DNA of 64,000 nucleotides, from contig CM023532.1 in NCBI GenBank assembly GCA_013350335.1, positions 89,779,383 through 89,843,382 on the forward strand, read 5' to 3'. Below, in pieces: positions 56,501 through 64,000 of the stretch (positions are counted from its first letter, which is position 1; each line of letters starts with the position of its first letter). A program made the position numbers and the translations under genes. The notes under the pieces were generated by a model. The model did no database searches. It was not told where the DNA came from and saw only the letters and a program-made list of their open reading frames with translations. The stretch is from Chimonanthus salicifolius. Its lineage: Eukaryota > Streptophyta > Magnoliopsida > Laurales > Calycanthaceae.

Positions 56501-58808
56501 GATAGTTTCCAACTTAATCATCAATCCTTCCATAATTAGAAGGTTTCCAATTTAATCTCCACCTTCCAAAAACAATCCATTCCTTCCATTCTTGGATCCT
56601 TTCTAAATTAATATCCAACTCCATAATTAGAAAGTTTCCAAACTGAGCATCCATCATTCCATAAAATTAATTAAACTCTAACAACCATACTAAAACAACT
56701 CCATGGGGTTCGGCTATACACCATGGCCGAACCCTATGGTTCACAATCCTCCTTCTACAAATTATTAAACATTGATCTTACATTTAATCCATTAAAATCC
56801 AATAAGACGCATTCAATTTATTCATGATTCTTATCCATTTAATCCTTTCAAAAATCATATAACATTAACATCAACTCTTATTTAAAATTAACCAATGACC
56901 TTTCATGGGGTTCGGCCATACACCATGGTCGAACCCTATGGTTCATCCATGATCATCTCCATGTAAACCTTTTAAGATATGAATAATCTTCCATGGAGTT
57001 CAACCTCCAAAAACCCATAAATCAAACCATGTCTTTCCATGGTTTCCATCTTTCAAACTTTAATTAAATTACCATAGTCCTTCCATATTTTTTCATCAAA
57101 CGGTTCATAATTGTCCATTCATTTTAATCAATTAAAATCCATAAATATAGTTGGTGGGGTTCGGCCATACACCATATCCGAACCTCACCTCTTCTTTTCT
57201 ATTCTTTTGATCCAACATCCTAGCCATAATAAAATCATGGTTCGGCCATGCAATGGCCGACCCACATCCCTAACCATATCTCCATTTAAAAATCCTCTTA
57301 ATTATTCCATGGTTTTCAACCCAAAAACCCATAATTTAAACCATGATCTTCTACCAATTTTCCTCCATTGGGTTCGGCCATGGTTCCTCGAGTCCTTCGG
57401 TTTGTTCTTGCTCTTTCAATCCGTTCCTTCCTTGGCCTTCTCTCCTCCTTGCTGGCTGCCCTTCCTTCTCTTTGTTATGCCGAGAATACCTTATTACCAA
57501 TATGCAAACCAGCGCCAAGACCCTTGCTATTGTGCTATTGCCGTGAGCCTCTCCTTCTCTCCTTTTATTTACCTCTATTCGGTCCTATCTTGCTATGATA
57601 GCAAGTAATATTTTCAGCCGTGTATTATACATAGGCATTGCCTTGAGCCCATCTCTTAATTAGTGTGTGCCGTGCACCCTTGGTGCCTTTTCCTTATAAG
57701 CCTCCCCTTGGTCCTATTTTTAGAAGATGTTGAGATAGTAATTGTCTTGTGTGCCCCTTTCCTTATTGCCTTTCTATAAAACCTTCCAATTAATCCTATC
57801 TTAGAATGTGCCATGTTAAATAATTCTCCTTTCACTTGATAATGCCGTGTGCCCCTTTATCTCTCTAAGATAGCAAGTGCCATGCGCCCCTTTGTTGTGT
57901 CTTACTTAGAAGTTGCCGAGCTTCCAATTTGACAATTGTCTAAATGTAGCTCTCATCAAGGGAAAGACCCCCTTTTTAAAATGATCCTAGATATTCATAT
58001 CTCTTCATGCGACCAAGCTATCTATATTTATTTATAGACATCTTATTATTTAGCAATCCTTTATTTAAGATATTCTAGCACCTCAGGCGCATATCTCATT
58101 AGATTAGATAACTTCCTCATTTGGTTTGGACAATCGGATGCCATTACCTAATTCATCTTATCCCAACATGTGGCCCATTTTGGGACCATCCCAAAATCTT
58201 TCATGCGTATGAAATTAATTCAAATCCCTTATTTATATATATTGCATTACTAATTAAATCTAGTCCCGTTTAATTCATTTGAAACCATTTACCAAAATCC
58301 GTTGGGTCTTTATTGGGCAATGACCCAACATTTTACCCATCTAAGGTCCCTATCTAAAATTCATTAATTAAATGGGTAATTTCCGTAAATATTTATAACT
58401 TGAAAATTCGGGGTGTTACACATTACCATCAGATGATGATATTGGTTTTGGTATCCACATTCGTGTCCTCACAGCCCCTCAAAAGTTGCTCCTTGAAATG
58501 ATTGATAGTATTCCTAACCCGGAGAAAAAAGTTCAAATTTTAAATCAAATTTCAAAATTTGGGGAGGAAGAGGCAGAAAGTTCAAATCCACCACAAAGAA
58601 ATGTTAAAATTTTAGGTAAAAATGATGATGAAGATATTCCCCTTTTATCCAAACCACCAAAAGGAAGATTTCACACGCCTAGCTATTTCATTATAGATCT
58701 CATGAACAAAGCTGAAAAAATCCAAGCGATCAATAAACCGTTAACTCTTTCAAATCTGCAAAAAGAACTAAATTGTCAAAAAAGGGAACTCCGAGAATTA
58801 AGATTTGT
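53576..58808 (+). pseudogene. Second partial capsid gene, split by solo LTR 3 (segment D2)
   Basis: Starts mid-capsid (YKALNFGGIIQRINKVGINV), matching 49130 onward. It carries the basic region and knuckle CYSCGQNGHYSNKC (53934-53975). Relative to 49571-49600 it has a small in-frame deletion (NITYGADEYYSSQ). There is a TAA at 54084-54086. The LTR is inserted in SDEWSLPSD codons at 54198. After it, 58426-58808 continues the acidic tail and linker (LQKELNCQKRELRELR) up to an inverted join at 58808. It is very similar to segment D, so a recent duplicate or a terminally redundant concatemer is likely. Confidence 0.85.
54198..58420. mobile_element. Solo LTR 3, inserted in the capsid gene
   Basis: Begins TGTAACGCCCCGCCC and ends GGGGTGTTACA. 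Perfect 5-bp duplications CATTA lie at 54193-54197 and 58421-58425. Removing the element and one duplicate restores continuity with the uninterrupted homologue at 49770. At 4223 bp it is the longest of the three. It carries the CTCTTGATGG block (54960-55150) and many GGGTTCGGCCAT/ATGGCCGAACCC palindromes (near 55525, 55665, 55868, 56212, 56704, 56906, 57160). No protein domains are found; ORFs inside it are spurious. Confidence 0.9.
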
Positions 58809-59002
58809 TTTGATTCTTTTGTGGTTTCCATCGGAACCATGCCTATTCTAATGATGTTTAGATCGGCACCAGTATCGATGACAGTATTCACTATTTTCTC
58901 ATAATTTTTAATTTTGATTTTCACCTGGACTCTCCACTGTTGGAAGACACATTTTGTTGGAATGACATCAGTGGAGACACTGTTGATTTCTCCGTTAATT
59001 TG
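58809..59002 (-). pseudogene. Inverted protease fragment (segment D2 tail)
   Basis: On the minus strand it reads KIKNYEKIVNTVIDTGADLN and then IIRIGMVPMETTKES, the protease active-site region. It is joined head-to-head with the plus-strand linker at 58808 over GAATTAAGATT-like bases and followed at 59003 by minisatellite. DTGADLN is intact, so this fragment is not simply copied from segment D (DTGVDLN). Confidence 0.85.
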
Positions 59003-59215
59003 ACCAGTTTATCTAATTTGTCCAATTCGTCAAGTTTGTGCAATTGGTAAGTTTGTCTACTTTGTCGAGTTGGTCCCACTAAGCCAATTTGTGCAGTTTG
59101 CTCCAGTTCGTCCAGTTTGTCCATTTAGTCCACTTTTTCCAGTTTGCCCACTTTTACAGTTCATCCACTTTGTCATGTTTGTCTACTTTTTCCAATTCGT
59201 CCTCATCCAGTTTGC
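59003..59215 (+). repeat. 9-bp minisatellite block 5
   Basis: A short block of TTTGTCCAG-type repeats with the shared phrase TTGTGCAATTGGTAAGTTTG (compare 30312, 30859). It separates two viral segments. Confidence 0.92.
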
Positions 59216-59241
59216 TACAATGACAAGAATCATCTCAATAT

Positions 59242-60559
59242 TCAAATCTTCTTTTTCATTAATTCCTTAGCTTTAGCAGAATTTTTTCGAAATAATTTAG
59301 CTAACCGAGATTCCTTTTCAACTTCTTTTTCTTTTCCTTTGTCTTTTGCTGAAGAATACCAAAACTTTCCACCACGAAGGTATTCAGAAACGGATCCGTC
59401 AGGATTAATATGAGAGTCAGGGTCCCACCGAGGATGGAGATCTTCAAGGGGCACAACTTCATTATCAAGATTTTCTTCTGGATCATGATTACTATCCAAT
59501 CATGATCACCAACCTTTTTCTTTGGGAGATACGCTTCTAAAATTTGTTTAATCTTTTCTTCAAAATGATGGAGTCAACAGACATGTCCATTGGCTCAAGA
59601 GATTTTTCTCGAGCAATTTCTTTGGCAATCATTTTGGCCAAAAGATCAGCCATGACCATTTCATTCTCAAAAGGTTTTTCTTCAGGAAGAGGAATTTCTT
59701 CTTTAACAGGAGGAGAGATTTGATTCAGAATTCTCTCATAAGTATCATTTTCAATCTTAGGCCACCACTTTTGGTAAAAAGTCTGGTACAAAGATGGAAG
59801 ATTGAAAAAATTCTTTTTTACTTCAAACTTCCACTGGAAAATGTATGGAATATGGAACTTTGCAAAGAAGAGAAGAACATTAAATGCTTCACAAGGAACG
59901 TTTTCTTCTACTTCACAGAACTTTATAAATAAATAACGAAAAATTATCAGGAAAGATTTTCTGAGAAACACCAAAATATGACCACCAAGTGAAGAGAAAC
60001 CAAGATGGGAAATTACGATGAATGGAAAGTGACATTAGGACTTTCTTCTTTAAATCTGATGAACCAGGAATGACTATACTGGTGATTTTGCCACATCAAA
60101 GCAAATTTTCAGGCATCAATATAGTCCCAATAATTAAAGAACTCAGTCGAATTGTATAATTGGACTGATTTTGTCATGTATAGGGGACCATCCCAATCTT
60201 CCTCAGTAAGGATTTTGAGAATAGTGAACTTTGAATAAGTGATGATACCATTTGCATTCTTATTGTGGAAGATGAGGATACTTTTCGTCTGATGCAAAAT
60301 ATTGAGATACCAATCTCTGGTTTCCTTTTATCAGGGGAATAATAATGAAGCCCCTTGCCAAAGAGAAAATAAACATTATCTTCTACAGATCTTTCTTCCA
60401 TAAGACAATCTGAAGTAACAAGAATTCTATTACCGGTGTAAGATATAATTCTGATTGACTTGGGTCTTTTGCTGGAGTAAAACCCTTTTGGCTTTCTTCT
60501 TGATCTGCCAATTTCTCTTGCCCTTTTTTTTGCATGAAAGGGGAAGAGGTACTTGCCAT
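59242..60559 (-). pseudogene. Pararetrovirus ORF2 (segment F, full length, broken)
   Basis: ATG at 60559 (MASTSSPFMQKKGQEKLADQ) and stop TGA at 59244-59242 (LMKKKI). The order matches segments C and D: YTG..ILVTSDCLMEE, DWDGPLYMTKSVQLYNS, Trp-rich block (YQKWWPKIENDTYERILNQI), acidic WDPDSHINPDGSVSEYLRGG. Frameshifts lie near 60440, 60330, 60110-59975 and 59530. The ORF1 stop TAG that other copies have inside this start is TAC here, so ORF1 would read on. Function is unknown. Confidence 0.82.
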
Positions 60560-61860
60560 TTTGTCTTCCCTGAAGAAATTCTCTAGTAAGAAAGTCACGG
60601 AGAGAGTTAGAATTTCCATTAATGAATTCAATCTTAAATTAAAAAACTGATAAAATGGCTTGCCATCTAGCAAATATTTGCTTAGAGACAAGATTTTTGA
60701 CATCTTTTTCTAGAATTTCTTTTGTTGCTTTAGCATCCACTCTGATGAGAAATTCTTTGTTCAATAAATCATGTTGGAATTTCGTCACACAAATAACTAT
60801 GGCAAGAACTTCCTTTTTGATGGTTGAATATTTCTTTTGTGCTTCAATCCATAATCCAGAATTAAATCTTATTAATTTTTCTTTTGAGTCCTTTTGTTGT
60901 AAGAGGATTCCACCATATCCGACATCAAAGGCATCAATTTGAACTATTTTGAAAGCTTCTGTGTCAGATAAACATCTACAAGGAATATTTTTAACTCTTT
61001 CTTTAATCTTTTTTACTGCATTAGTGTGATGGATAGACCATTCCTGGGGATTTTTCTTTAACCTTTCTTGGAGAAGTTTTTTATCTTTTGCCAAATCTTG
61101 ATAGAAAAATCCAACATAATTTAGACATCCAAGAAATCTTTGTAGCATATTTTTATCCTTAATTTCATCGGGAAATTTATCAGCAAATTGAATAACTCTA
61201 TTAGTTGGAGTTATTTTTCTATCTTGGATCTCAAATCCTAAGAACCTGATTTTCCGCTGAAAGAGATTCATTTTTCTTTTAGATAAAGCCAATCCATTTT
61301 CTTTTATAACTCTTTTGAAAATACTCAAATGTTTCCAATGTTGTATCACAGATTTTGAGAAGATAAGAATATCCTCAATGTAAACAATGGCAAACTGGGT
61401 GTAAGACGAGAAGATATTATTCATAATATTCTGAAATTCAGACGGAGTATTTTTTAATCCGAAAGGCATAACATTCCATTCATAATGCCCCATTGGAACA
61501 GTGAATGCAGTTTTATATCTGTCTTCTTCTTTTATCTGGATCTGCCAAAATCCTGATTTTAAATCAAATTTTGAGAATATTTTGGCATTGTTTAATCTGT
61601 TTAGCAAATCCTGAGTATTAGGCAAAGGATACCTGATAGATTGAAAACTTTGTTTAATGGTTTATAATTGATTACCAATCTTGGAACTCCTCTTTCTATT
61701 TCAGCGGCCTTTTCAACATAAAATGTCGTACAACTCCAAAGGGATTTGCTTTTTCCAATTAATCCTTTCTTCAGAAGATCATTGATTTCTTCTTGGCAAA
61801 GCTTTAAATGAGCAGCATCCATTTGGGATGGACGAGCTTTAGTAGGAATATATTTTTCAT
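60549..61860 (-). pseudogene. Reverse transcriptase and RNase H (segment F)
   Basis: Reading from 61860: ARPSQMDAAHLKLCQEEIND, a frameshift near 61645, then 61625-60639 is open for 328 codons. It has FSKFDLKSGFWQIQIKEEDR, VPMGHYEWNVMPFGLKNTPS, YIEDILIF (61383-61369) and FLGFEIQDRKITPTNR. RNase H follows with QIDAFDVGYGGILLQ and ITKFQHDLLNKE-like codons. The YxDD catalytic pair reads YIED instead of YIDD, and RNase H has DAFD where others have DASD. The enzyme would probably be dead even without the frameshifts. Confidence 0.88.
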
Positions 61861-62700
61861 TAAAATCTTTTGCATATGGTAATCCTACTATGTGTCTTTT
61901 TTTATCCCAAAAGGTTGATGGTAATTCAGAACAGCATTCTTCTTCAATTTGTTTGGTGAATTCTTCTAATTCTGTTTTAAATTCTTTTTTCTCTAATTCT
62001 TTTGTTATTTGGACAGATTTAATTTCATTTTTTAGTCCATTTATGTAATTTTCTCTAGTGGCGATAACTTGATTTATCCTTTAGATTTTCGTTTCACAAG
62101 GATCATCTATAAAATCAAGATTTACTTCAATCCCTTTTGTTATTTGTAGAAATTCCTTTTGTTGTTACAGAAAAGGCTTGGATTTGAAGAATAAATGGAG
62201 ATCCAAGGAGTACATCATTAACAATATCTTCTGACATAATAAAGGGTGAAGTAACACAAACTCCTTTCATGCAAACATGAACATTTGGGAATTTTTTTCT
62301 ATAGAAATAGTCGTTCCATTAGCAGTAGAAATAAATTGTTTTGATTCACTTGTAAATTCAATAGGAATGATTCCAAGTCTGATAACATTTAAGTCTGCAC
62401 CAGTGTCAATTATGGCATTGACAATCTTCTCAAAGTTTTTTATTTTTATCTTTACCTAAACTCTCCACTGTTGGTAAATACATTTTGTAGGAATTACACC
62501 AGTAGAGATTTTGCTAATTTCCCCTTTAATTCTTTGGACAAATTTTTCTTCATCATATTTTTCAATAGTACCATCATTTTCTAACCAAGTCAACCTTTCA
62601 TCAAGCTCATTTTGTTTTTTGGTTAACTCTATTCTTAATTCACAGAGTTTTCTCTTCTGATCATTTAATTCTCTTTGTAAGTCTGAGAGAGTTAAGGGTT
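61861..62700 (-). pseudogene. Linker and protease (segment F)
   Basis: The linker LQRELNDQKRKLCELRIELT is near 62690-62620. An in-frame stop at 62458-62456 (CAG to TAG relative to segment C) lies just ahead of the protease. The active site DTGADLN is near 62410. Further lesions are a frameshift near 62300 (the run of T), one near 62145, and stops near 62085. Confidence 0.82.
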
Positions 62701-64000
62701 TATTTGTAGTATGAATTTTTTCTGCTCTATTCATAAGGTCAATCATGGAATAGGTTGGTGTGTGAAATGTTTCTTTCTCTTTTATCCTTTTTGGATAATA
62801 TGGTGCTTTATCACCATTTTCATCTTCTTCAAAGGAAATCTTTGGTTGTGAACTTTCTCCTTCTTCTCCTCCCCCCAATTTTGAAATTTGATTTAAAAAT
62901 TGAACTTTTTTCTCCAGATCGGGTATGTTATCAACCATTTCTAGTAGTAATTTTTGAGGGGGCTGTGAGGATACGGATATGGATACCAAGATCTTCATTC
63001 AGATGGTATCGACCATTTTCATCAGATTCTTCATCATCTGAATGACATGTACATTATTGGAATTGTTTGATGAGCTGAACCTGGGGAATATTTTCTTCAA
63101 TGTCAGTTGATGAATCAGATTCATATTCTTCTTCTTCTTCTGAGGAACTCGAATCAGATTGTTTTTTTTTCAGTATTTTCCTCTTCATTTTTGTTATTGA
63201 TTTTTCTAAGTTTCTTTTTAGAGGAATTTTCCTTTTTAAAGCATTTATTTGAATAGTGACCTTTTTTCCCTCAAGTATAACAAGTTGGAACATTTTCTTT
63301 TATGTATTTCTTTTTAAAATATTTCCTAGATTTTCTTTTGAATGGGATGAGTTCATCGGATTTTCTCTATTTTTTATATCTTCCGGGTTTATATTTTCTT
63401 ACCATTTTGTTTCTTCTATCCGGAGTAAATCTAGAACGCGAAGGTTTTCTCTTTGATTCAGGTGTTTGATCTAAACCAAACTGGAAATAAAAATCTCCTA
63501 ATTCTTTATCTCCAGAATATTTTCTTATTTTTTCAGCTTGCTTACTGATCTTTAAATCAGTACAAAGAGTCATGCCAACTTTGTTAATTCTTTGTATAAT
63601 TCCTCCAAACGCCAGCATACTGTAATTAATAGTACCATGTATTTCTTCTCTCAAGGAATTACGCACCTTTTCAACAAATAAGGGTGGTAATCCTAAAATA
63701 AATCTTTCTTTCCAAATATCAGAATTACAATCATTTAGTTGGTAGACTTTTGATAAGAATACATCTCTATACCAACGAAATTCTCCTAAATTTCTACATC
63801 TCAAGCGATGTAATTGTTGTCTATTTTTCTCCTTAATTAGAGCAATTCCTCCAGTGAATTTATTGAGGATGCATAGAAGTAAGACACTAACACAATCAGA
63901 TTGAGTTTCCAAATTATTAGGAATTTGACTAGTACCTGCTTCAAGCTTAATATTGGGGTCTACTAAGTTTCCTGTGGTTTTGTCTCTATAAAGGATTCTT
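62701..64000 (-). pseudogene. Capsid protein region, cut by window edge (segment F)
   Basis: 63912-63367 is open: FTGGIALIKEKNRQQLHRLR, EFRWYRDVFLSKVYQLNDCN, WKERFILGLPPLFVEKVRNS, and a basic tail SKRKPSRSRFTPDRRNKMVR. Stops follow, including TGA in place of the second Cys codon of the zinc knuckle (near 63273), so the knuckle reads CYT-stop-GKKGHYSNKC. The acidic tail and a frameshift near 63000 come next. The gene's 5' part is outside the window. Confidence 0.85.

Larger units (their letters stand above)
59216..64000 (-). mobile_element. Endogenous pararetrovirus segment F (inverted, runs off the window)
   Basis: Minus strand from 64000 to about 59216: capsid, protease, reverse transcriptase, RNase H, and a full-length but broken ORF2. 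It is most similar to segment C (shared GKKGHYSNKC, QPKISFEEDENGDKAPYYPK-type linker). The short stretch 59216-59241 after the ORF2 stop does not contain the primer site. The 5' part lies beyond the window. Confidence 0.92.

Noticed and set aside
57111..57608. 165-codon plus-strand ORF in solo LTR 3
   Set aside because: It has no recognisable domain, overlaps several other frames and contains the LTR palindrome. The matching places in the other two LTRs are not open.
1..64000. tRNA, rRNA or other structural RNA genes
   Set aside because: I looked for cloverleaf-type A and B boxes and conserved rRNA words and saw none with convincing context.

Overview
The window is repeat-rich nuclear DNA of a flowering plant. 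It shows decayed endogenous pararetrovirus (family Caulimoviridae) copies, a Mutator-like element (MULE), an hAT element, large solo LTRs and long minisatellites. I find no intact host gene, no rRNA or tRNA gene and no CRISPR array. The species cannot be named from the sequence. All coding features except a few very small viral ORFs are broken.

Layout. Positions 1 to about 5415 hold most of a MULE. Its transposase pseudogene is on the minus strand and it carries a second gene-like passenger; the left end lies outside the window. From about 5490 to 59215 the background is a degenerate 9-bp minisatellite (consensus TTTGTCCAG), present as several blocks. The blocks are separated by pararetrovirus segments A (9062-12842, +), B (12843-16517, -), C (17911-26316, +), E (28018-30027, mosaic), D (45164-58808, +, with a small inverted tail to 59002) and F (59216-64000, -, running off the window). 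One minisatellite block is interrupted by a 12-kb hAT element (32021-44024) with 8-bp target duplications. The hAT contains a solo LTR (36152-43048), which contains a second solo LTR of the same family (37777-40937). A third solo LTR (54198-58420) sits inside viral segment D. All three LTRs have TG...CA ends and perfect 5-bp target duplications.

The virus. Taken together, the copies show the order: tRNA-Met primer site, TATA promoter and poly(A) signal, two or three tiny ORFs, ORF1, then ORF2. ORF1 is a polyprotein in the order movement protein, capsid with a CCHC zinc knuckle, aspartic protease, reverse transcriptase, RNase H. ORF2 is about 438 codons, Trp-rich and of unknown function, and overlaps the end of ORF1 by 11 nt. 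Segment D is nearly one genome long (about 8.4 kb). A fused ORF1 followed by ORF2 fits florendovirus- or petuvirus-like endogenous viruses, but the genus is not settled here. Every copy carries stops and frameshifts, so none can encode a full polyprotein.

Most notable are: a set of tandem small related ORFs with stop-start coupling ahead of ORF1; the repeated association of viral breakpoints with the 9-bp minisatellite; a primer-binding site that lies upstream of the promoter; head-to-head viral junctions with filler DNA; an LTR family packed with one palindromic motif; and apparent captured host exons inside the hAT.
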